A DNA stretch of 64,000 nucleotides from Thermothielavioides terrestris NRRL 8126 (lineage: Eukaryota; Ascomycota; Sordariomycetes; Sordariales; Chaetomiaceae). Below the pieces are notes generated by a model, which was not told the origin of the DNA, did no database searches, and was given only the letters and a program-made list of their open reading frames with translations. The stretch lies in NCBI RefSeq assembly GCF_000226115.1, contig NC_016461.1, positions 372,001 through 436,000 on the forward strand, in the 5' to 3' direction. Shown in pieces: positions 11,599 through 22,596 of this stretch; position 1 is the stretch's first letter; every line of letters starts with the position of its first letter. The translations under genes and the position numbers were made by a program.

Positions 11599-12091
11599 TT
11601 TGTTCGTGGCTGTCTTAAACGAATCGGTCCGCAGAAGATGTCCCACTCCCTCGGCAGCTCGCAGAGCCGACGAAAAACAGTCTCAGGATAAACAAAGCTG
11701 AAAAGATATCCTACTTATCCTTCTTCCGGTCTGTTGATCCCCCCTGTCGTCATGATATCACTTCGCACATTACCTTAAGTCCGACGCCGATGCTAGGCAT
11801 AGTCGATCGTGGTCCCATGTCGGGCAGTCGGCAAATATGATGCTCGATCTCCCCGCCTTCGGAACTATCTCGGCGCATCGGTGTCGGGAGATCCAGCGTC
11901 CCGATGCCGGATATACCTTGCTTAAGTCCGGCTGTGACGTCAACTGTCTCTTTCATGACGGAGTATTCCGTATAAGGGATATTTCGAGGTTGACGCAGTC
12001 GGCCGTCCCGAGTCTCGCCTCTCTACTCGACTCCTCCCTAGTTTGCGCAGCCCCCTCATAGCTCGTTTGCGACTTGCAGCTGGTTGTCAAG
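11599..12091. promoter_or_regulatory. shared bidirectional promoter region (inferred)
   Basis: These 493 bp separate the divergent SDR and NmrA-like start codons and must contain both promoters if transcripts begin nearby. No canonical TATA box stands out. Confidence 0.4.
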
Positions 12092-13018
12092 ATGGCCGTT
12101 GATTTCGAGAACGACATCATCCTTCTCACTTGTGCGAGCGGCAAGCAATGCTCGCGGCTGATCCCTCTTCTCTACGGCAAATGGAAAAAGCTGCGACTCG
12201 CCGCGCATAGTGCGGCCTCAGAGGAACGCCTCAAGGCACAGTACCCTGAGGCCACCGTCGTCCGCGCCGACATGAGCCGCCCCGACGATGCTCGCCGTAT
12301 CTTGTCCGGAGTCACAGCCGTCCTTCACATTGGCCCGTCTCTTCACGCCCACGAAACCGAACTCGGATACACCATGATCGACGCGGCGCGTGAGGAAGCT
12401 AAACACGGAGTCTTCAAGCACTTTGTTTACTCCTCCGTTCTGCACCCACAGCTCCGCAAGCTGATGAACCATGACGCCAAGCGTTACGTGGAGGAGTATC
12501 TGATTGAGTCTGGGCTCAATTACACCATCATCCAACCAAGCCACATTCTGGACCCATTCCCAGTCCAGCAATTGCTGCAACAGCAATCCCCCGTCTTCAC
12601 CGCGCGCTTCGATCCCAACACCACCTTCTCCTTCACTGTCCTGCAAGATCTGGCGGAAGCCATCGCGAAGATTTTCGAAGAGAGAGAGAAGCACTACCTG
12701 GCCCAGTATACGGCCTGTTCCACTGGCCCGACCTCCTATGTTCAAGTGGTCGATGCACTGAGCAAGGAAATCGGCAAACCCATTCAGATCGTGCGGAAAG
12801 AGTACTTCGATGCGACTGAAGAGTTGCTGAAGGCCGTGGTCGGAACTGCTGAAGGGCTTCCGCAATCCACCCGTGATGCGGTTCATCGATTGGTACTCTA
12901 TTACAATTTCTATGGGATCAAAGGTAACACAAACGTGCTGGAGTGGTTGATAGGACGGAAGACGACTTCTGTTGAGGATTGGGTGCATCAGAAAGTCCTG
13001 GAGTGCCAGCGTTCTTAA
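12092..13018 (+). CDS. NmrA-like NAD(P)-binding protein
   Basis: Single exon, 308 residues, starting at the ATG at 12092; upstream in-frame starts are non-ATG. The N-terminus has a strand followed by a degenerate dinucleotide loop (ILLTCASGKQC), then VVRADMSRPDDA, ASSV-type strands (FKHFVYSSVLHPQ), a long helix and the segment NYTIIQPSHILDPFP. This is the layout of NmrA / atypical SDR proteins, in which the catalytic Tyr-Lys pair is usually absent and the protein senses or isomerises a dinucleotide-bound substrate. The first glycine of the GXXGXXG loop is missing, so redox activity is uncertain. The nearest neighbour is the SDR transcribed away from it, and a joint metabolic role is possible but unproven. 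Confidence 0.85.
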   Translation: MAVDFENDIILLTCASGKQCSRLIPLLYGKWKKLRLAAHSAASEERLKAQYPEATVVRADMSRPDDARRILSGVTAVLHIGPSLHAHETELGYTMIDAAREEAKHGVFKHFVYSSVLHPQLRKLMNHDAKRYVEEYLIESGLNYTIIQPSHILDPFPVQQLLQQQSPVFTARFDPNTTFSFTVLQDLAEAIAKIFEEREKHYLAQYTACSTGPTSYVQVVDALSKEIGKPIQIVRKEYFDATEELLKAVVGTAEGLPQSTRDAVHRLVLYYNFYGIKGNTNVLEWLIGRKTTSVEDWVHQKVLECQRS

Positions 13019-13878
13019 CGTGTAATGGGCCACTGGTGATGGAAACTTGAAGGCTGCCTGTAACAGATTACCTCGCATGTCTGCTAAACGCTCTTTCTAG
13101 CTTTGAGTCTAGAAAACAATATTGCAAGCAGTAAATTCTTCCAGTTTTTGACGGCTCGACAAGGCAACAATCACCTAGCTTCAGTTACACTGCCTTTCGT
13201 CTCTTCGTCCCCGTCGCCGCCCATGCCGTACCTCTCTTTCATGTTTGGAATCTAAGGAGAAAACAGACAGAAGTATACTGTATGATAGGAGCAATTGGCC
13301 TCGGAAAATAGCTGGTCGGCTGAATCCTCATGCCGAACTGCACTAGCTTTTCTGGCAGCGACCGCCCGCTGCCATCCCGACAGAACCTCAGTCCAGTCTT
13401 CAGACTGCCGCCAACTATGGGACATGAATTTATTCTAACTCGAGTATCTATACTCAGAGGGATGCACGAACATCTGCTGTAAGCAGCTGGTGGGTGCAAC
13501 TCTCTCAACTCTGCCTCTTCCCATGTACGTTGCTCAGGCCATCCTTGCATGCTGGAGGTTGCCGATGCTGACAGGACCATACCGTTGTCATGATTTCAAC
13601 GTGGGTCAGCCCAAATGCGTCTGCAAGTGCCACTACGGCTGCTCTGCCACACATGAGGCTTGCTGTTTGCGGTGTCTGTTTATGGAGATTCGCACGGGAA
13701 TAGTTACACGAAAAAGAAACCGCATGTCCATGCAGATGCTCGTAGAAATAGCTACGCAAAAATGACAGCAGCATTGAAGCTTGGCAGCTGCCTCTCCGAT
13801 TTCGCCGACGATCAAGACCAGACAGACATCAATCACAACATGGATTGGGACCGTTCACGACCGTCTTTTGTCTTCCCC
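13019..13878. other. intergenic region between convergent genes
   Basis: Gap between the 3' ends of the NmrA-like gene and the small secreted protein gene. No coding or repeat feature is recognised. Confidence 0.5.
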
Positions 13879-14215
13879 TTAGCTAGAACAGTACCGGCTC
13901 TGCTTCACCCAGTTACACATAACCTGGCCCACGCAGCTGCAGCACTTGCATGCCTAGCCGAAGTCAGCCTCTTGCCGGTGCCGGCGCAACCTTCCTTGCT
14001 TCACATACCTTCCTCTTCCTGTCGGCATCATCAGTGCCATCGATACATTGGAGCGTGCGCGTGCTCCAGCGGAACTCGTTGTAGCAGGCGACCGGATCGA
14101 TCACCGCGGCACAGTCATCCGTCTGCATCAGGTCCTGCGTGCATTCGGGGAAGTTTTGGCCCAGACTTGCGCCCAGAAGGAGGGCGATGAGCGCGGCGGA
14201 AATCGCTGACTTCAT
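13879..14215 (-). CDS. small secreted cysteine-rich protein (candidate effector)
   Basis: Two exons on the minus strand, 14215-14009 and 13953-13879, encode 93 residues. The intron has donor GTATGT, branch CTGAC and acceptor CTAG, and splicing is phase 0. Without splicing the frame loses its last six cysteines, which strongly supports the model. Residues 1-19 form a signal peptide (MKSAISAALIALLLGASLG). The mature protein is about 74 residues with ten cysteines, including the cluster ACKCCSCVG and a final YCSS, so up to five disulfides are possible. A TATAAA lies about 126 bp upstream. Size, secretion signal and cysteine content match fungal effector-like or antimicrobial-like small secreted proteins; I recall similar unnamed proteins in Sordariomycetes but no assigned function. 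Confidence 0.82.
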
Positions 14216-14340
14216 GGCACAAGGTGGTTTGTCAACCCAGCTGTCGATGGGGTGATCTATCCGTAGTTGGCCGAAGCGAAGCATGGACAAAGTACCGAGA
14301 CGCTGGGTATATCAACGGCTGGTGGGCCAATATGGCCGTC

Positions 14341-14347
14341 TTTATAC
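14341..14347 (-). promoter_or_regulatory. TATA box for small secreted protein gene
   Basis: The minus-strand sequence GGTATAAA ends about 126 bp upstream of the ATG at 14215. Spacing and sequence suit a fungal TATA element; this is inferred from position only. Confidence 0.45.
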
Positions 14348-14934
14348 CGGTTCCACGTGGTGATGAGGTGCCACACCCCCAAGCCGGATCTACATTAGGC
14401 GGGGGCAGTCGAGTCAATCGGCTGTTTGCCGTAGATTAAGAGCATGGAATAGAGTCTACCGCCGCCCTCGGCCATCACCAGCTCATGTCGGCAGAAGAAT
14501 GTGTCGCTCTCCTGCCTGGGCTGCTGGTCACCGGGTATGCCACAAGGTCAGAGTTGCCCTCATTCTCACCGTGTTCAATGTGTCAGTGGACACCCCCCCT
14601 GCCCCCCTCCCCGCTTTTGCATCCAGCTGGGGATTTGCAAGCCATTGATTGCCTGGCTGGCCAAGAGGTGAACTGATATTGAACCGGCAACGGCTCGGTT
14701 CTCGGAACGGCGACTATATTCGTGGTCCTTCTTTCACAGCCAGCCGTCGTTAGATCTGCTCCTGAATCCCCGGGAGTCCGGCGACCGGCATTTCGTTGGC
14801 TTGCTGCCTATCCGGACCTGGGATTCTACACCATAAGTCGAGCCTCAGTTTGTTCCATTTACCTACTTCCATAGGATCCACCGTCGATCGTCCACCTTGA
14901 CCGGACACAAACCCCCAGACCGTCACTTGCAAAG
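14348..14934. other. intergenic region between divergent genes
   Basis: Upstream region of the small secreted protein gene (minus) and the DUF1996 gene (plus). No further gene or repeat is seen. Confidence 0.5.
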
Positions 14935-16147
14935 ATGAAGTGGGACGCTGTGGCGGTCACTCTGGGCTTGGGCTCCCCTGCCTGGGCCCTGCTTCGATTC
15001 GGCTGCGCCCAACTGACGATCCAACGCCTAGATCCCCTCGTCACACCTGGACAGAATCCGTCGCCGCATCTTCACCAAATCATTGGAGGGGTACGTTGAG
15101 CAGAACATAATGAAGAAGCGCAAGCGCTGACGGCCTCAGAACTCTTTCAACGTTTCCATGCCCTATCCCGAGCACGATCTCGTCAACTTGTCCACGTGCA
15201 CCAGTTGCCAGTTCACAGAGGACTTGTCCAACTACTGGACGGCGGTGCTGTTCTTCCGCGCCAGGAACGGCACATTCAAGAGGGTGCCGCAGATTGCCCA
15301 GCAAGGCATGGAAGGTACCAAGGGTGGGATGGTGAGTACCCGAGCAGCTGCCGACTAGTTAGCCATGATTTTGCCTGAACCTTGCGCACTGACAGGCCCA
15401 GGTGGTCTACTACATGAGCGATGCGCTGTTCGACACGGCGCAGCGGTCCACCGTCACGGCCTTCAAGCCCGGCTTCCGCATGCTGATCGGCGACGCGTCG
15501 TTCAAGACACGCGACGAGGCGCGCAAGTTCCGGCAGCTGACGTACACGTGCATGGAGAACCAGGCCAGCCGGGCGCCCGAGACGGTCGGGTTCCCCCAGA
15601 CGCCGTGCAAGCTGGGCATCATGGCGAACCACCAGTTCCCGACGTGCTGGGACGGCGTCAACCTCGACTCGCCCAACCACCGCGACCACGTGGCCTACCC
15701 GGAGACGGGCACGTTCGAGTCCGGCGGCAAGTGCCCGGCGTCGCACCCGGTCAAGATCCCGCAGATCCTGCTCGAGACGGTCTGGGACACGTCCGCGTTC
15801 AACAACAAGGACGACTGGCCCGAGGACGGCAGCCAGCCGTTCGTTTGGTCCAACGGCGACAGCACCGGCTTCTCGAACCACGCCGACTACGTCTTCGGCT
15901 GGAAGGGCGACGCCCTGCAGCGCGCCATGGACGCCCACACGTACGTCTCGGCGCCCATGCTCAAGACGCAGAGCATTGCCGACCAGAACAAGTGCGCTTC
16001 GACGGTCAAGGATATGGTCAAAGAGAATTTTGATGGATGTACGTTCGGCCTTGGGTTTCGTTCCGCCGCCGGAAGTCGAAAGTCTTCGCTGACTGATTGT
16101 CGATTGCAGGGCTCAAAGAACTGCCGGGAGGCAACCCTGTTTTCTGA
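14935..16147 (+). CDS. DUF1996 secreted protein
   Basis: Four exons give 340 residues: 14935-15090, 15140-15331, 15402-16038 and 16110-16147. Donors are GTACGT, GTGAGT and GTACGT. The third exon could start at 15396 instead, adding two residues; I prefer 15402 because the CTGAC branch sits only 2 nt from the earlier AG. A signal peptide of about 18 residues ends at PAWALL. The mature start, LRFGCAQLTIQRLDPLVTPG followed by HLHQIIGGN, is the hallmark of DUF1996, and later segments include LGIMANHQFPTCWDG and HVAYPETG. Conserved Cys, His and Asp residues are compatible with a secreted enzyme or carbohydrate-interacting protein, but the family function is not established. The last exon is only 11 codons long. 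Confidence 0.9.
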
Positions 16148-17384
16148 GCACGGCGCTCAAGGGCTTGCGGTGCCAGCTTTTCTCAGGCCTATCCAGTACT
16201 TTGAAGTGTCAAGGAGCGTTCTCAAGAGAAATTGCTGGTTTGTGGTCATCAGAGCCTGCTTGGTATGCTGCGGGTCATGATCTTCACATCTTGTTGAATT
16301 CAATCGTCTCAATTGCTACTGTGTATTGTGTGTCCAAGTTACAGGCCATGTTCAATCTTGTGATCACAGGGTCAGCTAGGACGGGTTCAGTGGCTTGTCC
16401 GGCCGATATCTGTACGCTTGCTTAATGACTTGGGAGACATTCACCGACGGTGCATTGTGATGCATCATCAGTTTCGTCCGTGCAAGCTTTGACGAAGCTG
16501 AAGGTGACAGAATAAGTCAATGTGACAATTTCAGAGTGGGGCGCTTCAGTCCATTCAGTCCCGCTGATAGCATCGTCCAAACAAACACTCAAACACTGCT
16601 GAGACAGCAGTTGACAAAGACAGCCACAAAGCATACTTGCTGAAGGCAACTGAGCCTGAAACACGGAGAGAAGATAGGAGTAATTTGATTTCACAGGGTC
16701 CGTTAAGCCTCAGACGAGCCCAAGGATAGGCGTCCCAAGGAAAGGAAGCAAAGCGACTGTTGGTCCATAACTCCTCTCCCAGTTCAGTAAGCTCGGCATC
16801 GTTTGAAGGTGATTTGTGACAGAACTTGAAGCTCGTCTTCATTTCACTAAGACGATGTGTTCCAGAAGGATAAGGGACATGGATGCTCCTCTGGGAGGCC
16901 ACAACAGAACATTGATGATGATCAACACACTATTCTTCAGGGCCATTTCTCACGACTTCATGATAAGGCAAAGAATGTGCGAGCGGTTCTCGGGCTCGCA
17001 CCCGTGGTCCGGCAGGATGTGACTCCAAGCTTCCTTTGAGCTCCGGTGCGTTCCGCCGAGACTGGTCGAACCCCGGCGAACTGGCCCAGCCGCGCGGCTG
17101 GTGCCCCTTGATCTGAATCTGCGGCAGCCCATCTGATGACATCGTCGCCCCGAACACTCGCCTTCACAGGCGGCCAACCACAATAGACGATGAAGCGGGT
17201 CAAGAGAATATTGTGCCCTAGCCATGCCCTATTTCGCTGAAATAAATTTCTCGCAGCGGTGGCCGACTATTCTTTTCCCACTTCCAACAAACCAGCCTCG
17301 ACCTCGACGACGAGTCTTCTTCTTTTCTTTATACCGACAGCAACTCGCCTTCTTTGCGCTTCTCGCCTGTGACAAAGCGTCACC
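16148..17384. other. intergenic region
   Basis: No convincing gene. A minus-strand frame around 16555-16902 reads with some protein-like character but has no good start, motif or splice continuation, so it is not called. Confidence 0.45.
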
Positions 17385-18633
17385 ATGTCGTTCTCTTCGT
17401 CGTCCGTCCCGGCTACCACCGCCGCCGCCTCCGCTACTATCGCTTCCTCCGCCGCCGCCCCCGCTTCGGCCGCCTCTGCGTCGCTTTTGCCCGCCGCCTC
17501 GGGCTCCAGCTGTGAGTGTGCCAAGTAGAAGAAAATGTTCAAAGCGACGACGCTGACGCCACATCGTCGCAGTCTCCTCTGCCGGTACAGCCGCAGCCGC
17601 GGGTCAAAATAGTAAGCCCTCAAGGCCGCGGAAGTGTGGCCTTGGACTTCTCGCTGACCGGACTCGCAACAGTTCCAGCCACCATCGTCATCCCAGCCAA
17701 CTATCCCGCTTATGTGGACCCGGCCCTTCTTATTGTACATCCAGCCCATTGGGTCTTCGAGAACCTGGAAGTGAAGCTGACTCGCACTGTGCCATTCAGC
17801 CCATCGACCCCAATACCGGTGCTTTCGTCTCTCCCGCACCGGCCCTCGTTCACGCCGCAGCCCCCGTCGCTGCTCCCTCCGTCACCGCTCACCCCGTCGC
17901 TGCGCCCCCCGTCGCCGCTCACCCCATCCCCGCCGCTCTCGTCGCCGCACCCATCGCGGCGCCTGTCCCACCAGCCATTCCCGCCGGACCCGTCGTCGCT
18001 CCTCCCGCCCCCATCGCCGCTCCTCCCGCCCCCGTCGCCGCTCCTCCCCTGTCCGACGAGCAGCAGCTCGGCCAGGCGCCCAGGAGCGCGGCCCAACACT
18101 CGCTCCCCTACCCGCCCGGCGTAGACCCGCGCTACTGGCAAAAGGTCTACAACCGGGCGGACTCGCTGGCCCGCGACCGCGCCGCCGCCCAGCAGGATCG
18201 CCTGAGCCGCGCGACCTACCGTCGCGCGCTCGAGCTCCTGGTCAGCGACGTGGTGCGGTCGCTGGACCGGCGTGGCGGGCTGGCGAGGGCGACGCTGGCG
18301 AAGAGGGCGGCGTTGCGTGCGGCGAGTATGAGGTACGTTCCGTCTTTATTTGGTTTCTTTTGCTTTTGACTTTCCGTCGCGTCTCCCTGCGGTCCGTCCC
18401 ATCATTGATATTCACTCCCATTCACACTTTTGTTTGGAAAACACGCTAACGATCTGTGTGATCCGTCTGATACTGCTAGCTGGCAACCGAACGAGCCGAT
18501 CATCCAGTTCCTGCAGCAGCATGGCATCATGCTCGCGATGTCGACGTGGCCTAACGCTGGCATGCTGCTAAACTCGTGGCGGCATTCGGATCCCACCTTT
18601 GGTTTCCACTGGCGGACCAACATTAATATTTGA
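17385..18633 (+). CDS. hypothetical protein, Ala/Pro-rich with conserved-looking C-terminus
   Basis: Five exons give 304 residues: 17385-17511, 17573-17611, 17673-17734, 17800-18332 and 18480-18633. Each donor (GTGAGT, GTAAGC, GTACAT, GTACGT) and acceptor keeps frame, and the start has an excellent context (CACCATGTC). Residues 1-43 are Ser/Ala-rich; residues ~80-160 form an Ala/Pro/Val tandem tract built on PVAAP-like units. The C-terminal third is different: a helical region (YWQKVYNRADSLARDRAAA) and a spliced end WQPNEPIIQFLQQHGIML. I recognise no domain. The short second and third exons are the weakest part of the model. There is no signal peptide or membrane segment, so an intracellular scaffold or regulatory protein is possible. 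Confidence 0.65.
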
Positions 18634-20961
18634 AGGAGGAGGAATTGGGGGATGGGACTTCTTGTGGTGGCGGCGTTGACTGGATGCACTTGGTGGCGCA
18701 TGGGTTTCTGGGATTTTCCTTCCTCTTTTTCTCTTTTGCTTTTTTACTTTTCGCTCTTGCAAGCTGGAGGGTGTTACTAGGTACAGACGGATCCCAGGGA
18801 ATTCAAGGGCATGGCAATTGTCATCGCATCTATCGCATCGTCACTTGTCGTGTTATTTTCGTGTGACTGGTGCACTGTTCAGCATCTTGGAATATCGAGA
18901 CCTGCAACTTGGGCCACTGGGCGAAAGCAAGAGCGTCGAGAAGAATGCTCAATGACTTCCATTCAAGCATCAAGACAGAAACCACAAGTCAAGTGCTCTT
19001 TTCGAACGCTTCTAACAGTAGGGCTCCCAGGGACGAAATGCTGCTTAGATATTCAAGCTGCAGCTGCATTGCCTTCTGTGTTGTCAAATCTTATTGATCC
19101 ACTGCTCATCAACCTCAGTCCAGTCCGGCGGATTTTCACCGTCACCTCCGCTCGAATCAACCAAGGGTGGCCTCGATTTTCTGCGATGGCCCCGTTAAAC
19201 GGGCCTTGAATGGCCCGTCGGGATGTCCCAAATGTGGGCACGAAAATCGAGCAACCGGTGAGCCACCAAGAGGCAAAATATTACTACCTGGTAGTGTTAT
19301 TTCTTTGGACGCCACGGGTTGTTTGATCCAATCCACATCATGCCACGGTCCAGGACCTGGAAGCAACGGCCTGTGAAGATGACCACCTCAAGATTAATGT
19401 TCAACGGGGTCGGCCTCTTGCAGCCGCTGATCTTTGGGGCTTGTGATCTGACGAACTGCACTTTCGTCGGTGAACACCTGTGATCCTGCTGCCGCCAATC
19501 GTCAATGTTTGCAGTGAGCCTCCCGCATCGCCCGCCTGTGGCCCAGGATGCAGCGGGCCAAGGTCCGGGGGTCAATCGCCAGGCGTCCCGGCAAACCATC
19601 CTGACAGGACCGGAGGCGCTTCTCAGGGCCCCAGAACAACGAAACAGAGCATTTGTCTGTCGGTTGGCGCATGGTCGACTCACTGACCCGATTGGTTGGG
19701 CTCACCGGTGAGGCCTGGACTGCAAAAGGCCAACTTTGGGCCCCCGACTTGCCCTCCCTCCCCAACTGAATTTCAATGCCACCTAACTCCTGCTGGTGTC
19801 GTGGCTCTCGTCGCGTTGACAGCCAAACTGCCTCTCTGTGGCCCCCGGCGAAAGCGCTCTTGACAGCAGCCACAAGATGGTCGATGACTCGATCCTCGCC
19901 ATGCGTGTGAGTTTGCTGCCATGAGCACGATGGTGGACAATGCGCACCCCCGAGAGAATCCGAGTCGCTGGCCAACGACGTCCTACTTCCGATTGTTCTG
20001 GCACCGTGTATCGCACTCGTCTTCGTGGCATTGCGTTTCTACACTGCCTGGAGCATGCCTCGGACAATTCACCTCACGGCTGTAGGTTCCGTTATATCTT
20101 GGCAACGGCACGGTTTCTCTCTAACAAATCTACTGCAGGGTTTATTCTGGTCGCCTTCAAAGGTTATCGCCTTCTCAAAACAGCTGCGCCGGACAAGGAC
20201 CGCCCAAATAATGACGCCGAGTCGGCCAGGTATTGTCAATCGCCTTCTCAATCGGCCTCATCGTCCGTATCTCCCGGTCCCTCTTCGTCGACCAGTCCAA
20301 ACACCTACGCGTTTCCGAGTGACGCATCACGGCCTGGGATGCCATGTCGCCTCGCTTGCTCTGACCATCCCGAAATACAGAACGCTCTTGCTTGTGGACC
20401 GAATTGTTCCCCGTACATCCCGTGCTGCCCCTCGACTTTCCCGACTACCGCGATGACGCGGACGATATTATCGCCTTCCCGGTTCGAATCTTGAGCCATC
20501 TGGGAATGCTCCACACCAAGACACCTGGACTACATCGGGAGGTACGCTCGGCGCTTAGAAACCCCCTGTGACCGTTGGCCTGGCTGACGGGGGACCGCAG
20601 CATTGAAAGCAAGAGTCGCGCAGTCAATTAGAGAGCGATGGCGAGCTGTCGCAACCGAGTTTTCGGCTCAGACACTGTTCCAGCGGCAACGGCGAGCCAG
20701 GGCACGGTCTTCCCGATGCCTGAAACATCGACTTGGATAATTTCGACGCAAATCGTGCCATGACGAGGATGGGATGGGCTCTTGCCCTCAATGATGTCAA
20801 GCTTCGTCGTTGGGAACGCTGGAAAGTTGGCTGAGTCGCATTGCATGATTAGAGTACCTTACTGGCGCAAGCAAGGTACGATGATACTCCAAGCCAACAT
20901 CACAGTAATCTTAACGCATCTATCCATTCATGAACATCATCACCTGTCCAGGTTGGCCCCC
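18634..20961. other. long gene-poor stretch
   Basis: No intact gene is supported in these 2.3 kb. Around 19965-20100 the plus strand reads a hydrophobic helix (VLLPIVLAPCIALVFVALRF) ending in Arg-Phe-Tyr, which resembles the start of fungal Pth11/rhodopsin-type membrane proteins. Downstream frames do not continue it, so it may be a decayed fragment. Confidence 0.4.
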
Positions 20962-21951
20962 CTACTCATCATAGAACACCAAGCAGCGCACCTCAATGCT
21001 CTCCCTCGGCTTCGCCCCGGCCGGCGTCGCCGGATCCACAAACGCCGTGTGCGGCGTGAACCCAGAGACGCCCTTCTTCCCGCCGGGCTGGCCCTGCGAC
21101 CAGCTGTCGAAGCACTTGATGAACAGCGCCTCGTCCGGCGCCATGTCCTTGACGTAGTAAAACCGGTGCGCCTCGTTCGGCAGCACCCCGTACGTCTCCC
21201 CCTTGACCTCGTACCCCTCCGTACCATCCCCGCCGTCCGGCGGCACCTCCTTCCCCCGATCGTCATCCGGATCGCCCTCGGCCCTGTTCCGCACGGGGTA
21301 GAGCAGATCAACGGGGACCAGATCGCCGCCGTCGCCCTCCCCCTTCGCCGAGCGCCAGTCCACCACGGCCAGCGGGAAGTCCGCCGCGGCGTGCCCGATC
21401 GGCCGCCACACGTTGATGATCTGGAACCGCCGGCCGGGCTGCAGCAGCGCCTCGGCGTCCGCGGCGGGCTTGACGTGCCGCCGCACGCGCGCGGCCGCCG
21501 CCGCCGGCGTCTGGTCCACGTGCACCTGGCGCACCGGCTGCCGCGGCGCCGCCGGGTCGTGCCGCCGGATGGTGTGGTCGAAGATCACCACGCGCGCGAC
21601 CTTGCCGGCACCGGAGGAGCCGGAGAGGTTGGCGCGCAGGAGCGCCTCGACCTGCGGGTAGTAGCGCTCGCGCACGGCCGCGTCGGTGGTGAAGAGGTCC
21701 GCCGTGTCGGAGTTGAGGGGTGCGTGGAAGGCGGCGAAGCCGCCGACGTCGATGTCGCCGCCGAAGACGCCCGGCAGCGGGCCGGAGGGGAGAGTGGCGG
21801 CGGGCAGGGCGTCGCGCAGGTTTGTCACGCTGCGCTGGCGGGCGGTCAGCCTGAAGGACGAGGTGGAGCCGCCGTCGACTTTGGCCCACGGCTTGGTCGT
21901 GGGGCTGATGCTAGCCGGGTCGAGATAGAAGAACTCTCCCGTGGTCGTCAT
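20962..21951 (-). CDS. CmcJ/NvfI-like (AsaB-type) oxidoreductase
   Basis: Single exon, 329 residues, ATG at 21951. The N-terminus (GEFFYLDP) and the conserved block with VHVDQ, RFQIINVWRPIG, DFPLAVVDWRS, VPVDLLYP, ETYGVL, HRFYYVKDM, ALFIKCFDS and GFTPHTAFVDP identify the fungal family that includes CmcJ-like hydroxylase/methyltransferase proteins and NvfI/AsaB-type enzymes. Family members act in secondary metabolism, several as Fe(II)/2-oxoglutarate-type or isomerase-like enzymes. The His-X-Asp of VHVDQ and the late His of FTPHTAF could supply metal ligands, which is inference. No backbone gene lies nearby, so the substrate is unknown. The length is normal for the family. Confidence 0.85.
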   Translation of the reverse strand: MTTTGEFFYLDPASISPTTKPWAKVDGGSTSSFRLTARQRSVTNLRDALPAATLPSGPLPGVFGGDIDVGGFAAFHAPLNSDTADLFTTDAAVRERYYPQVEALLRANLSGSSGAGKVARVVIFDHTIRRHDPAAPRQPVRQVHVDQTPAAAAARVRRHVKPAADAEALLQPGRRFQIINVWRPIGHAAADFPLAVVDWRSAKGEGDGGDLVPVDLLYPVRNRAEGDPDDDRGKEVPPDGGDGTEGYEVKGETYGVLPNEAHRFYYVKDMAPDEALFIKCFDSWSQGQPGGKKGVSGFTPHTAFVDPATPAGAKPRESIEVRCLVFYDE

Positions 21952-22596
21952 TGTTGCGGTTTGGCGGTCGTCTGCGTGGGGTTATACTGCTTTGCGAGGC
22001 CCGGCTCTTGGAGACGAGAGGAACTGCTGCTGTGTGGTGCGGTTCGGAGATGCTGCGGGGATGAACTGCTTAAATATTGGAGATCCGGTGTTCGCCGGAT
22101 GCCACTTCTGAACTGTGAGTGCAAGTCCGTTCGTTAGCAACGAAAGCCATGGAAGTTGCGGGTGGGAGGCTCGGTTTAATAATCTCCACACGACCAAGCA
22201 TTTCCAGACCTGCATTATTCAGCGGCTAAGGAACAACGATTCTACATCGCGTGTGCTGTCGCACAAGCCAATCGTTGATGAGCGATTTGCCGAATGCCGG
22301 CGGTATATCTTTTGCCCTCAACCCCATCCAGCTTCGAGTTGAAAAGACAGTACGCCATCCACAACAGTTGCCAGGTCGTCTCATCACTCATACGCATCAT
22401 GCCATCCAGTATGTACTGCCAATCATCACACCAAATCGTCCCTCATCCAGCCTCATATCGTCGTGACCCATCCTACGCAATGCCCCAAACACCAGTATAA
22501 GTACTTTGCAAGACTGTGCCCAACGCCCCGGCCTTCCGATGTTGAAATCACGCCTCCTCCCCGCCATCCTCCGCCGCCGTTCCACCACCATGGCAA
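21952..22596. other. intergenic region, tandem minus-strand genes
   Basis: Holds the promoter of the CmcJ-like gene and the 3' end of the next minus-strand gene. An AT-rich ATATTTAA-like element lies around 22070, about 120 bp upstream of the ATG, but is not convincing on its own. Confidence 0.4.

Noticed and set aside
17060..17100. GGGTTCGAC on the minus strand, resembling a tRNA T-loop
   Set aside because: The flanking bases do not form the T-stem and no acceptor stem is found.
20470..20500. CCGGTTCGAATC, resembling a tRNA T-loop
   Set aside because: No matching acceptor, D-arm or anticodon arm upstream at tRNA spacing.
20782..22137. 451-codon plus-strand frame opposite the CmcJ-like gene
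   Set aside because: Composition is typical of a shadow, and the minus strand encodes a complete conserved protein.
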